Assembly: GCA_002633005.1 (NCBI GenBank)
Contig: NMRA01000031.1
Location: 1,444,858 to 1,504,857 of the forward strand
From: Phoronis australis
Lineage: Eukaryota > Phoronida > Phoronidae
DNA: 60,000 nucleotides
Direction of reading: 5' to 3'
In this document: positions 13,547-26,406 of the stretch, in pieces
Layout: every line of letters starts with the position of its first letter
Numbering within the stretch: the stretch's first letter is position 1
Translations under genes and position numbers: made by a program
The notes under the pieces: generated by a model
Told to the model about the DNA's origin: nothing
Databases searched by the model: none
What the model saw: only the letters and a program-made list of their open reading frames with translations

Positions 13547-13909
13547 AAGATCTACTGAATAATATTGAAATGCCAAATAAACGCTGTTTTACGTAATATC
13601 TTCAAATTTTTTAAAGTGGAGTAACGACACCTATCAGGCAAGAAAACTCACGTGACTTTCCAAACAAAAAGGAAATCAATGATCAGGAATTTGGCTGTGT
13701 TTTAGGTTGCACGAAGTCGACAGCGCGGCACTGCTGACCGAAACTAACGAAGTTCATGGTGACCGACTCGAGGGTTGTCACATTCCTAGCTTTCATTGGC
13801 AGGTACACCACTCAGTGCATCTAATAACCGAAGTATCGTTTATTTTTGCATGTATAAGTATAAAAAATACACCTGAGTACGAAACTTTAAATGTTTTCGG
13901 AGCAGTGAA

Positions 13910-14067
13910 CAGTGGCGGACTTAAGGGGGGGGGGGGCCAAGGGGGCCATGGCCCCTAAAATTCTCCAAGACTCCATTTGTCGTATGGGGTTGCGAATGTC
14001 AGACAGGCAAAATCCTGGCTAATATTTTGCCCTGCCCCCCCAACTCAAAATTTTGGATCCGCCCCTG
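13910..14067. mobile_element. MITE family D, copy 1
   Basis: A 158-bp unit with ends CAGTGGCGGACTTA and, reversed, CAGGGGCGGATCCA. A poly-G run lies just inside the left end and a poly-C run inside the right. The whole unit matches the reverse complement of the copy at 39.5 kb, including the shared internal phrases GGCCATGG and CAGGCAAAATCCTGGCTAAT. No coding capacity. Confidence 0.85.
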
Positions 14068-17000
14068 ATAGGTGTTCTAACTTGGTGGTCGGACCTAAAA
14101 ACGGTTCGTGTTTTGCGTTCAGCCAACTAGTTTTTGCCGGATGCGGTCATAGTGTTATGAAGTCCGGACAACACGTTGATCACCGCCCATTTGGTTTTGC
14201 AGTCCATCCGACTGGTTTTAAGTCTGGGCAAGTTGCTTTGAATGGTTGATTCCCTCTTGTATCAGCAAATTCTTAGCGAGTTTACAAATGGTTATTATTT
14301 GAGGTACACAAGTCAGTGAGGCTATATAGCAACTTGTGAATGCAGTGGGATCAGAAAACACAAGTTTGCTGACAATGCAAGTCGTACTTATAATCGAATG
14401 TGACTGTCGTCAGTGTCACTGTCAGAGAGTGTCTTCGGGAACCTTCACTGACAACTTCCCGGTCTCAATTTTGAGTAAATATAGGTGACCGCTATATCAT
14501 TAATACTGCGAAGTTGGAAAATAGCAAGGGCTTGGACACTTGTAACAGAATTCGTACGTAATTAAACTACCACTTTAAAATGACCAATTAAAAAGACAAT
14601 CACATCAAGCACACGTGGCAGACACAGACAAAGTTCTGTGTCAGTGACCTTGCTTTTCATTGGCTACTATTACATTTAGCCAGACTGGTGCCTAATGCTC
14701 TAAAATGACCCATTTAGCTGCCTCATTATCATAAAGAAAGTTTAAGAGAATAATCCCAACTTCAAACTTTCATAACTTCGTTACTTAATAATTTAGATCT
14801 TGGCACCCCCCAAGCAGCCGCACAAGTGATGATTATGATATAGGCTGTAGTACCACATCATTTGCTCTTAACGTGGCTTTGCCTTCAACGTTTTCTTTAG
14901 ATTTGTCAAGTTTTGGTCGGTTGCCTATACCGGGTAACTAGTAAACCAGTGCCGAAATGCTTTAATTTAGTTGAGAACACTCGGGATGACAACGTAATGG
15001 ATGCTAGTTTTTTTAGCTCACTCCAATATAACGAGTCGTAACGACACTTCTCATGCTTGTGGGTCACGTTGATTCGTTCGATAGTTGTAACTGTAAAAAC
15101 AAAACACTCAACTTCGAAAAAAAAAACAACTCAACAACAAGGGATTCGTGGATGGGTCTCTTTAATTTAAAGCCACCTGTAGCGCATTATTTGACTGTTT
15201 CATGTTTTGGGGTGGAACCATGTGGCAAGGTACTGTTGCTATATACGAAAATGGAGTTGAGTGATCCTTTCACCAGAAAAATTCGTCCCCGCTAAGTTCA
15301 TTTAATCTAGTTTAGTCAAGTTTGTGATTTCGCGAATGATCAAGTTTTATTTTTATAAAGAAGTAAAAGGCGACGACTACAAACATAGTCGTCTAGGTGA
15401 ATACAAGAGTAGGTCACATTTATTTTTGGCCAAAATATGAGTACAAACTTTAAAATCAGCGCTTACGTAAACAAAGACATTGTCGACTAATACTTGTACA
15501 ATGTCTTTGTTTTAAGTGTAAAAGGTCACTGTCAGGGTGCTAAGGTGGACCACTGAAAATTAAACGAAGATCCCTAACAATGCTCCATTTGTGTAAACAG
15601 CGGAAGAATACTTACCCATCACCGGATCTAACTCCGTCGCAACACTATAATGAGTTACTCAGCAACAGAGAGTGATCCAGTCACGTGTGAACCAAGCTGA
15701 TCACCGCCAGAAAAAAAATAAGCGCCATGTTACCGGTGTGAATGTAGGTCAGGCATGTTCAGAGGTTCGTAGCCAAAAAATCGTGAGTGACCGTGCATGA
15801 TGCCGATAAGAGATTGAAAACGCAAAGTTTACACAATTTACGCACAGCGCAAGACCTATGATGTAATGCGCTCTTTGAAATCACGAGATATGAATAAACA
15901 ACGACACAGTGCCAGCCGGTGTCAGAGACAAGTCAACGAGTTTGCGAGTGACCAAATTACCTTCGCCTGTCAAAACATCAAAATGTTTTTGCCTAGCACT
16001 ATGTATAACTTTGCACTATTCAACGTCCAGCTGGTAAGTATTTACAGCCCTCATATCATGGCACGACTGACCCACTTTTCATAAAATTCAATAGAAAAGT
16101 GTGTTGTGCCCTGAGGCAGTGTTGATTCTGGGTCAGTATGAAATGAGCAGTAATATACCTGCTGACTAGAATGGCAGGGCTACCTTCACCTTCAAATTTT
16201 AGGTTGCCCTCTACAACGGTTGGGACACGAAAAAATGCATCAATTGTCAGATATAACGAACATTTCGTAAAAAAGTTACCCATGGAGAAATTAGGAAAGT
16301 ATTTTTAATTTTGAAATCATGCCATAGAATATCCAGTGACTGAACCGGTGTTCTCAAACTGCCAGCTTAATAAATTTCGAGTTTCCTTCCTGAATCCTAA
16401 GAACTAGGCTTCAAAGTAAAGTTCTGGCTGGTCAGATTGTATAAAACGTGAGCTAATACCCCTACATGAATTATTACTAGCCAACACTAGTTGGCACGTA
16501 AGACTACAAAGAAATGGCGTTTCAAACCTGTCCAATCCATGAAAAACGATATGCAGATTCTCCAAACTTGTCATCGGGAGCATCAACAAGTATAATGTGT
16601 TAAAAATGCATCACTTTTGACGGAGATGTGCCAACCCGTAAAAACTCGGACCGCTTCAAGACAATCACTATTGTCAAGTGACCTGTCAATTCCTTTTAAT
16701 GGTAGAAATTATTTGCTTTCGTGACAAGAGAAAGTTACGAGACAAGTTGATTTTCATTTTGTGTTAAAATTGGAAATCGGAAGCACCTTTTACAATCAAA
16801 CTAACGTACCTTTAACAACCAAACTAAAGCCATCTTTGTGGAATAATGAACAACGTTTTGAGACCAGCCATTTTCTGATTACTCAGTGTTTTTTTGAAAC
16901 CGTTGGGAAAATCTGACGATGTATATCAAATTGTCAAGTATTCCCTAGTGAACTCATCCATAAGTGAGATTTATACATTTTCTCAATTTCTCGGAAATTA

Positions 17001-17186
17001 AGAACGAAAAACAGATGTGGTGCACATACTTTTTTGAGGTCTTTTAAGCGGCACACAACAATAACATCAGTATATGAAATAGTGGAGCACGCACCCAGCA
17101 CAAGCGTCACCTTTCGGCAATAAAACTATGGTAAAAGTAATTTTAGAATTCACCAGTCTCCGAGCAAGGAACTGTGAAAGGCGAAG
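14068..17186. other. No firm gene; one short hairpin
   Basis: Unique AT-rich DNA. A hairpin lies at 15469-15512: AAACAAAGACATTGT and its exact reverse complement around a 14-nt loop. A strong donor CTG|GTAAGT follows an acceptor-like TTTTTGCCTAG at 15985-16031, but the intervening 40 bp is too short to call an exon. Confidence 0.4.
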
Positions 17187-17624
17187 TTAAAGATGCTATG
17201 TCTCATTAAATTATGAATATGCAAATGAAGTACTAGTCTACAAACAACCACGGGTCTTTCGGTGAGCCGGAAACCAGTTACTATTGTGATCTCGCGAAAG
17301 TCTCCTTTTGCTAGACTATCTTTATGTAAATGAGTATGGAAATATTATTTTATCGTTAACTTAATAAAACAAGGCACAGATTTTATTATTTGTTCATTTA
17401 ACTATCAAACATCGATTTTGTGTATTGTTTGAAATTATTAGTTTTTTTGTATGTTAACACTTATTTTTAAGTGTATCAGTTGTGGTGTTTTCTTTAAAAG
17501 CGCAATTCATTTACAAATTGTTGTTTCCTTTCCTGATCGTATACTTGTACGCGTAGTTCTCCACCACGTCACTAGGTGGCGCTTGATGCAAATTCGATTG
17601 TTCATGGAGACACATCATCTTTAA
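17187..17624. mobile_element. MITE family A, copy 2 (TTAA target duplication)
   Basis: A 430-bp element (17191-17620) in the same orientation as copy 1, again bounded by TTAA. The left end is AGATGCTATGTCTCATTAAA; the right end, reversed, is the more diverged AGATGATGTGTCTCC. Conserved internal blocks include CTCGCGAAAGTCTCCTTTTG and GTGTATCAGTTGTGGTG. Near its right end it carries TCACTAGGTGGCGC, one base from the CTCF core consensus, where copy 1 has TCACTAGGTAGCGT. It is non-coding. Confidence 0.9.
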
Positions 17625-18564
17625 TGTGTTGCATAATAATACAAAATACAACTACCGCCGACAGAATAGCTGCACCTGATTGCGTAGGTGGACGAAGTTC
17701 ATCACATAGAGCAGACCAAAAACTCGACGCTTTGAATCGGTGCAGTGGATGATGAATGGTGGTGACCCGTGCTGTGATGGCGCTGGTACCTGAACCAAAC
17801 CGAGAACGGACACAGAAATATGCCCTCACCGCTTGGATAGAGGATTCGGGGCAAAACTAGCTTTTGGTGGACAGGAAGGGGGTCGAAGGGAGTGGTGAGG
17901 GGAATGTTTTATTTGATGGGTAAATTACTGGCGACCAGGGTGGGCGCAAGACAGTTAATCATTCGGGCGAGGATCGGGGCAGTTAAGCGTTGATCGAACT
18001 CGGTCTCGCACCCCCAATATGAAAAGAATAGTTTTGCTTCTGGCTTACACACTCATCTGGCATTTGCGAGAGTTCGTTCACCCGCATCATTTCCACCAAA
18101 GTAGAATGTCAACCAAAACAGGCACATGCTTTTTTAACTGGCCTCATCCCCTGTGCAATAGAAATGATGCTGCGTTTAAAGGAACAGAAGCTGTGTCACG
18201 TGAAGACTACTTCTAAGAACCCGGATATCAAAAGCTCATTTCAGAACCATTGTTATTAACTATACCGTTTGCAGTGTATACGTACTTCATTTGTGTAGAT
18301 ACGTTAAAGCGACACACTGGGTTTTGGACCGGACAAAAATACATTTTGATGTTGATTGCTGCATGTGATAGACTCCCTGTGAAGTCATTCGCTTTGACCA
18401 GAGCCACATGCCTAAATTTACAAAACCCGTTACAAATAGCCAACTTTCGTCGCTGTCTCCCAGCCACTCACTAAAATCGAGGCAGGCAAAGGGCGGGAAG
18501 ACTACTCGCTGGTTCCCTGCGTGTCCCGCTAGGGGAAAGGTGGCACACAGGCAGCCTTGTCCCC
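17625..18564. other. No gene; solo MITE-B end at 18505
   Basis: Unique sequence up to 18504. From 18505 a detached copy of the MITE B end (CTCGCTGGTTCCCTGCGTG) precedes the full element by 60 bp, suggesting a partial duplication or an older insertion. Nothing coding could be supported. Confidence 0.5.
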
Positions 18565-19138
18565 CTCGATGGTTCCCTGCGTGCCGCTAGGTGGTCGCCA
18601 TAGCCAGCACGCAGGTATCAGTTAATTTTCCTCGGGAATTTTTTTTACACCGGCGTTCATGTCTGATTGGCTAGTCGAATTATCAACAGGCAGCGCTTTG
18701 TGCAAACAAACTGGCATGACTGATGGACTGACGTGTAAATGTGGTCTGTTCTACATACAAATCGGTGCTTAAAATTCATGTTCAGGAAATGTGAATCTTA
18801 GAAATTGTGGTTGCATCTTTCTACTGTCACTGACTTTTGTTTACGATACTGTCCTGTATTCATACAGTACGAATAACACACCGGTTAAATAGGCCAGATA
18901 TGTGTTTATTGTACGTGTATGTGCTTCAAGCACGCGGCTAGGAAACATCACTGCAGAAACGAAATGGTTGCTGCGACGCCACTTGCATGACAAGGCTAAA
19001 AATCATTCACAGTCCGCCATTTTTTTCACGGTGTTGCAAAGCTAACCAATGACTGCTGAGGTTACATCAACCAAATGCTAAAGCGCGTGCCACTGCGTGA
19101 TACCTGCGTGCTGGCTAGGCACGTAGGGAACCAGCGAG
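18565..19138. mobile_element. MITE family B, copy 1
   Basis: A 574-bp unit with inverted ends CTCGATGGTTCCCTGCGTGC and, reversed from the right, CTCGCTGGTTCCCTACGTGC. Just inside the left end the sequence folds back (CCTGCGTGC then GCCAGCACGCAGG), and the right end has a matching block, so each end carries a nested inverted repeat. The body aligns with the copy at 31.2-31.8 kb through CAACAGGCAGCGCTTT and GACAAGGCTAAAAATC. It is non-coding. Confidence 0.85.
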
Positions 19139-19611
19139 CCTCGTCCCCAAGCTTTAAGGTGGCGCTAATCGGTTTAGCCATTTGAGGCTTGGTTATGGGT
19201 AATGAAATGGGTGACATTTTTACGGAAATCGCCGGAATAGCACGAGTAATACGATTTTGAAATTTTCTGCAGCTATGTATAACAATGAAAACTAACGATA
19301 TTTTACTGCTATTTAGGTCTGAATTAGCACAAAAAAGTTTTATTCCAAAACAGATTAATTTCTTATCTATGATACGTTTAATAAAACAGAATTGAAAATA
19401 AGTACGCGAACAACCTTTATTTCAGACAATAACCAAAACAACGTCTTCTGCTTCATGAATGGCAGCAACAACGCCTGTGAAAATAGTTAATATCTGATTT
19501 GTTTTAATGACGTAAAGGCGGTGGCCAATCATTGCGCAGACGGTAACTCCCATAACCAAAGCTCAACCGGCTAAACCGATCAGCGCCATCTTCAGGCTTG
19601 GGGACGAGGCT
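19137..19611. mobile_element. MITE family C, 63-bp terminal inverted repeats
   Basis: Arms at 19137-19199 and 19549-19611 are reverse complements with about eight mismatches. Both begin AGCCTCGTCCCCAAGC and continue through GGCGCT and CGGTTTAGCC to TTGGTTATGGG. The interior is about 350 bp, AT-rich and non-coding. Its left end overlaps or directly abuts the right end of MITE B, so the two were either inserted side by side or form one composite. Confidence 0.8.
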
Positions 19612-22600
19612 GGCATGCAAGCCTTCTGCACACCCATGGTTTAACGTCGGCAACAATCGTCACATTACAATGTTGGAAACGCCACATTGTCGGTACAGAT
19701 GACTTTCATTGCTTATTTGTAAACCAAGATCATAAAACGACATAAATCAACATATTTGTGTCACACTTACGTTTTAACGCATAATTAACTGATATTTCGT
19801 AAACTGTATTCGGTTAAATGAATATTTGTCCTGATTACCCGCCTAATAACTGTTCATCACCCCTGTCAGTCGTCATAAAGTTTAAGGATGACCGATGACA
19901 TCCCGGCTGCCGCAGGTGTTTGCTTATTGCCAACGGCAGGAATATCAATGATTAATTTTAATGGACAGATTAACCGAGAAATAAATAAATTATTAGCGCC
20001 AATAATCATGGGTTACACAAAACCCATTCCGCGGCCACTCTCAACTAGTTGGCACGGTAACTCAGCCAGGAGTTTGCGTCGGTAGACTCGTAATAGAATT
20101 TCTATATTTCAATTTTGCAAATTTAATTTACCTGAATTTTGGACTTCTGAGAGTGAGACATAACGCTTAAGAAATCAAATTTAAGATGTGTCAATTAATA
20201 AAAACATTTTATGTGTCCTCGAAACGAATAATCCCGATCCCAACGTAAGAAATGTTGAACATTGGAACCGGCAAGCGACTGACCACAAGCAAGAGTTATA
20301 GAACTCATAGCGCAAGGTTCGTTGGCCGGTCACTGTCCGTGATGTAACACTCATGAAACCCCGCCGATTATGACATGCCAATCAATACCTAATAGCTTGT
20401 AAGAACGCGCGGTCAATGGGCATCCACCGCATGTAAGATTCATTGAGTCGCCAGGAGCAGCTGACCCACCTGGAGTCTGGGAAGGTATCCTGGCAACCCG
20501 TCGTGACACTCGCACCCGTGCCAGCACTCGTTATTGGTCAAGGAATAATATCTCATTGTTGTATCGGGTGTCCCAAAATGCGTCCCACTACCAATATCTC
20601 AGCGATAAATTTGACCAATAAACATACAAGTTACAGATGTAACACAACAGAACATTAAATCTACTTAATATTGAGACCGTGAAATTCGATAAAACGCCAT
20701 TAACAATTTCGGAAATGCTTTAGCAACAATTTCAAAACAGAGGGTTAACGGCTACAATACCAGCCATTTCAATCATTGTTCAGTGTGAACTACGTTTTAG
20801 CAATGAACAGTCGTTTCTACAAAGTGTCTCGAAACATTTTCCCGAATTTCTTCTCAAGTCATGTTATTTCCCACGAAGCAACAATTTATCTTTAATAAAT
20901 GATCGTTTTCATCACGTTTATACCCTAATCCCCAAGCCCTATACATCGCAAAATGTTCTGTTCTTCAGCGAGAAAGGCACCGTTTTCGTTCTTCTTAGTT
21001 CCTGAGTGCTTGAACGCTGGAGATGAGATAGTTTCATTAGCTAAAATACAGACTTACCTTTGGGTAAAACCAATCTTCTCAAGTTCTTATGTTGGAGGAG
21101 AGCTATAAAACGGCAAATCTATTGTGACTGCGACGTAATTTAAAATCGCCCATTCTAAAAAAGGGCTTCCACTAGGGTTAAAAGTATCGATTTGGAGACC
21201 ACATCATCTGTTTCGTGACAATGGCATGATGAAAGCTGACGCAAAAAGCCAAGGGGTACTCTCATAAGTATATGTGAGGAAAATAGACCACAAACCGACG
21301 CACATTAAATTGACTAAGATACACTTGAGACCAATTTCATATCGGAAAGTAGTCCAAATAACACGTTAGTTTTAATAATTGTGGATGGGCTTAGTAGCGG
21401 CTTTAAGCGGCGCAAATTTAAATTGTTCTTGACAAATTGAAAGTAATTACTGCGATCTTTGATTGGCAACCAAATCCCTCGCTCGGCCTTACATTTGCTT
21501 TGAAATGGCCAAATCCCATTTGAAAAAACCTCAATAACTTGCTAACCTAGGCCGTTTTTATGGGGTAAGGATCATCATAGAACTGTGCGGTTGGACTTCA
21601 TGAATGAAATTTAAGATTACATGCCGGGTAAAGTGTTGTTGCGAGTAAGGAGGTATACCTGAAGGTCATGTGATTCAGCAGCCAAAAAAGCCCACCTGCA
21701 TTTTTTTCAAACCAGAAAATAAAATCACTTTTACGTGAGGACGTGGAAGTATCTTTGATAGAAAAACGCTGAACAGTTGTTAAAGTAATGTCTAAAGGTT
21801 CGTTCATAGTAATCACCAATCGAATTAGAAATAAGTTTTAAGTCAACTAGCACAAAAATGTTTCCAAATTGTCACACTGAAAACATATTAGTGTGCACGC
21901 GCTGCATCAGCGCTACCTTAGGATTACTTCGACGATAACAGCGTCACATGACGGTTACTTCGATGTACGTTAACTACCGAAGACGGTATGACCGATTCAG
22001 TTAGCTTCGCAGTACACGTCGACGCTCCGTTCACTCCGGAGTTATTTACTCTTCATTGTCACCGACTACGTCATTTTAAGTACAAAAAAGCAGTCAAAAG
22101 AAACCACTGTCGTTACCAATGGGTGGATGCAGATTAGTACTCTAATATTGAAGTTACCACTGTTATTAGTGGGTGAACATTTTAAAGCACTGCTAAAGAA
22201 TCTACTCCAGTTACAAAATTTGACGTTAGCGAAATCGAACTGCGATAAAAACGCCCAGACGTTGGTGACAAGATTCAATGGCGGACGTTGGGCTCATTTT
22301 CGTCTCGTTGGTTGATTTTATTAAAATTTCAAAGAAATTTCATAAAACTCTAAGATATCGACGAAAAAAAAACTTTTTCAGGAATTGAGGCAACTACAGC
22401 TGAGACCACATCAAAGGAAGAGAGACCTTTAACTGAATTCTACCACAATGGTAATGAAGACAAATCCGTAATGCCATAATGAGGGCCGCCTTTCATAGCG
22501 GCTAGTCTGCAACAAGCACTATAGGATTTGAGAGAGGTTGCGTGAACATCGTGTTGATATAAATTACCTATAAATTCCAATCGAAGAAGAAATTAAATTA

Positions 22601-25283
22601 TCATCATTTGTAGCTCTGGCCAAAACATTGGTATCGAACGTTTATCGATTACTTCAGTATTCAAATTTCATAGTGATAAGTGCCAGTATAGGTAAAGCGA
22701 TTGGTGCAAAACAGCTTTATCCTCGGCGACAACGACCTGTAGCTTTGTAAGTAATAAACAAAATATTACTGTGTTGCTCAGACATAAGGCGGTACACATT
22801 GGCATGGGCGTTTATATACTTACTTATATAATTCTCACATAACTTACTAACAAACAAAATATACACATGGATATTTGTGCAAAAATAAGATCATAACTCA
22901 ATTCAATCTCATCCACTTTTGTCTATGTCATTGGGAGTTCACAATTTAGGACGCAAAAATATTACGTTAATATTTTTACCTTTAACCTGGATACGATTAT
23001 TAGGTACTGGAGTCAAATCATGCTCCCCCTTGTGAACTGTCTGATAACTAACTGCCATAGGCTAGATAAAAAACTCGGTCAACCGAATTAGTGTAGTATT
23101 CTAAGATTTTGCGAATTCTCGGTCACAAAACCAGACTAGCGTAGAACAAAAACGATGCAGACTCAATAAGCCATGATGCAGAAACGGTTAGTAATTGAAT
23201 TAAGGAGATCGGAGATTTCTCAATTCTTATAAATGTAACAGGAAACGCGTTGATTGTCATTCAAATTTTAGACTGGCACGTTTTTTCATTACATTACAAA
23301 GTAAGATCGCAAACGTAGCGAGAGTTGAACGGTGCTCGAAGGACTAGTTCTATTTCAGTACCCTAACCTGGGTTCATCAGAATGTTCACAGCTCAACAAT
23401 TCGATTAATGTTTCGTTTCCCTCGTCAACTATATAAATAACCACAAGCAACTCACGGAGACGGACGCCTAAAATTGTCTCCATAAATATCGCGAGAAGAA
23501 GTGTTATGGAATGCCGTTGTCATACTCAGGTACGCGCCGTAGATTTAACGTACGGCTACCACGGGTACCAAGCGAAGCCTTTACCGAAATATCGCGATGA
23601 TAACCCACATTATTTCCGCCAAATACCACGTGCTGGACATAAAGCCTTGGACAGGTAGCAGAACGTCGTTATGCTAAACGGGCTGAAATTATTCAAAAGC
23701 ACACATTAGACAGGTAGTTTGTGCGCAACGATGAGTATTATTTCTGGCATGGCACGTGTCGTAGTGCCTTCAGTCTCTTGAAAAGGTAAAATTATTGCCC
23801 CCAGAGGTGGAAGATAACGATAACCCCAGTTCGAAAGCAAATTCCCGCCCTCTCCAGTCACCCCCAATGTAACGCCTCTTTCTTGCCATGAATCCACGCC
23901 GTCTCCTTGCGCCCCTAAATCAAACGACAACAATGTAAACCGTGTTTTCAGACACAGAAAGTTTGGACTTACCGAGGAACTCGAGAGTAGAGACACGTGA
24001 CGGAGCTTCGGCGCGGCTTTGCATCTTGCATTTGAGCAACACTGGGGCAGTAACAGGACGTCTATGGAAACAGTAAAGAATCACAAAACGTTATGAGCGA
24101 CCAAGTAATTAAAATTTTAAGATACCTTTCACTAATTAGCATCTGTGTTAAAATTAGAACTACCTTTTGAGACGATTTTGAACAAAATTACGTATAACAA
24201 ATATAGGAATGACATTTCTCAATACAAACATAAACGTGAAACGGGTTTACAAGTTTTCGGGAAGCGAAAACCTGTACATTGTAATTTCACTTGCATGTCG
24301 CTTTTAGTAAGGATCGGGTTTTATTACCCAAAAATATTTTGGGGTTAATTTTGCAGTAGAAGTGAAGTTACTAGCTTTTAACGAAGCTGCAAAATCTATC
24401 GTGCCTTTTGGGATTTATTATAAACCGTTGATTATAAAGCGGCAATAAGCGACTTTTGTCAGTGTATTTCAAAAGTATTTAACTGGTCAAGTCTTTAGTT
24501 ACCTTCCTGAAGAATGCGTAACAGCTGACATCGGCGAGAGCTGCCGTTTTGTAATAAAATCAAAAAGCACAAACGATTTTATTGTTTCATATGCATAGTT
24601 CTGTCAAAGCTAATACCTTCAAATGTCTATCCCATCCGACAACTTGGACCCTCAAAATGCATTTTTGGTCATCAAAACGAGAACACCCCTTATAACTAAG
24701 ACTGAAATCGAGGCGGCGACAGCATAAGCTGCTTCGTTGCTGGATGCCGTGAAAATCGCGCCGTCACAGGCTGTGTGCAGTGCTCATCAATATGGTGCAG
24801 GCGTGAAAAAAAGTCAAGGGTTAGTCTCCTGAGTGGATGTGAGAAAACGACGCACAATTGAGAAGTATTAACCTCCTAGAGTACGCATCTGGGAACGACA
24901 TCGAGCGCTGGACGGCCGTGAACATTTTCAGAAATTCCGAGCTTGCTCGGTATAGTGAGACCTGGGCGGATTTGCTTTCATAACTAGCCTGGTGTCCATG
25001 CTTACTGTTTGATTGACATTAAGTGTAATTAACCTAAAATTGTTATTGAAAGGCTTATAATGTTTCCTTTGAGTGATAATTATTAAGCAATTGAATTTCT
25101 CGCTGTGCCAACAAGTTTAATGACCTCGACATTCGACATACAAAACTCGTTTTCCTAAATGCCCAAATTCGCTTTGAACGCCCAATAACCTAGCGTACAT
25201 GTACGTTCCGTAAAAGCGAGAATCTCGAGAAAACCCACTAATGTCGCGAGATTGCGTGTCGACAAAATAGCAAGCGTCGCAAG
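19612..25283. other. No recognisable gene over 5.7 kb
   Basis: Long unique-looking AT-rich stretch. A - strand donor AAAG|GTAAGT at 21056 and a + strand segment before GGGAAG|GTATCC near 20484 were examined; neither joins to another exon. A weakly related pair of segments (about 21220-21320 and 24800-24870) may be an old dispersed repeat. Confidence 0.4.
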
Positions 25284-26406
25284 CCATGGACCACAGGCGC
25301 TTGGGTTTATCGCAAATGACGTCACTCAATAATATATATAAGAAAACATAAAGGTTGGACACTCGAAATCTGTTTGCTCAGAATTTTCTACTCAAATGTG
25401 CATGGAACTCCGCGAAACTAGCATCGGACAACTCTTAGAATACCTTCTTTCATTTGATCTCTTCAAATTGCCTTCGAGTGGTGATTTGGCGACAAAAATG
25501 CCAAAAGAATGCCAAAATCAGAAATTCAAGAACCTGATTCCGTGATGTCATGGCAGACGGTCTTCGTACATCCGGGTTTTGACCGACGCTCCCGAGCTAA
25601 ATCCGAAAGTCTAATTTCGCCCGGCTTTCGCCGTCAATCCATCGACTACTTGATCATGAGAAGCAGAGAGCACTTTATTGCCAAATAAATGTAATTTCTC
25701 ACATATTTGTGTCAAATATAAATTATCCTGATACTGTATCGATATGCGAAGTTTTTTGTGTACTGTGATTTCTTATGAAGGTTTTATTTTTGGCCAAAAC
25801 CATTGAGTTAACTCGTCGGCCACGCGCATTGTAATACTTGCACGGGCTGCGTTTCCTGGTGTGTGTTGTGCTTCAATCAAAAAAGTGCGTGATGTCAAGA
25901 TGAGAAACAAGATACGCCAGTTTATGTAATAAAGTTCTAAGTTAAGGGCTAAAATGAGCCGTCAGTTGAATTAAGTTACAAATAAGCATTAAAATACTAA
26001 CTTTAACGTTCTCAATTAGTTGAGTTTTGGATTAGAATTATTGAATTTGAAATATAGGTTGCTTGCTCAAACTTGAAGTTTCACCTACGTCAGGCGTACA
26101 AGTTGAAGCACAACAGAAATCCGCCATGTTTACTATTTCAGGTCCTTGAATTCAGAGTTTTGAGATTGTTTTGGAAATTCCATCGCCAATTCACCACTCA
26201 CGAAGACAGTTAATGGGATCTAGGAAAGATAAGGCTTCGAAGGTTTATGCAACACCAGACTGAGGGAGGTGCAGGCAGATTTTATTTGGATTTTGGACGG
26301 TTGAAGTTGGGAGCCTCGGCTTTGCAAAGTTTAAGTGTCCAACCTTTGTTTTATTATATATATATTGTGACGTCATTTGCGATAAACCCAAGCGCCTGTG
26401 CCATGG
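25284..26406. mobile_element. 1.1-kb unit bounded by inverted arms, unclassified
   Basis: The left arm 25284-25364 starts CCATGG, passes through CAGGCGCTTGGGTTTATCGC and AAATGACGTCA, an AT-rich TATATATA tract, and ends GGTTGGACACT. The right arm 26334-26406 is its reverse complement with a few gaps. The interior of about 970 bp shows no recognisable protein. This geometry fits a DNA transposon remnant with subterminal or terminal inverted repeats; no target duplication is evident. Confidence 0.6.

Noticed and set aside
21220-24870. Weak similarity between segments near 21220-21320 and 24800-24870
   Set aside because: Only short scattered matches (for example CGACGCACA); not strong enough to call a repeat.
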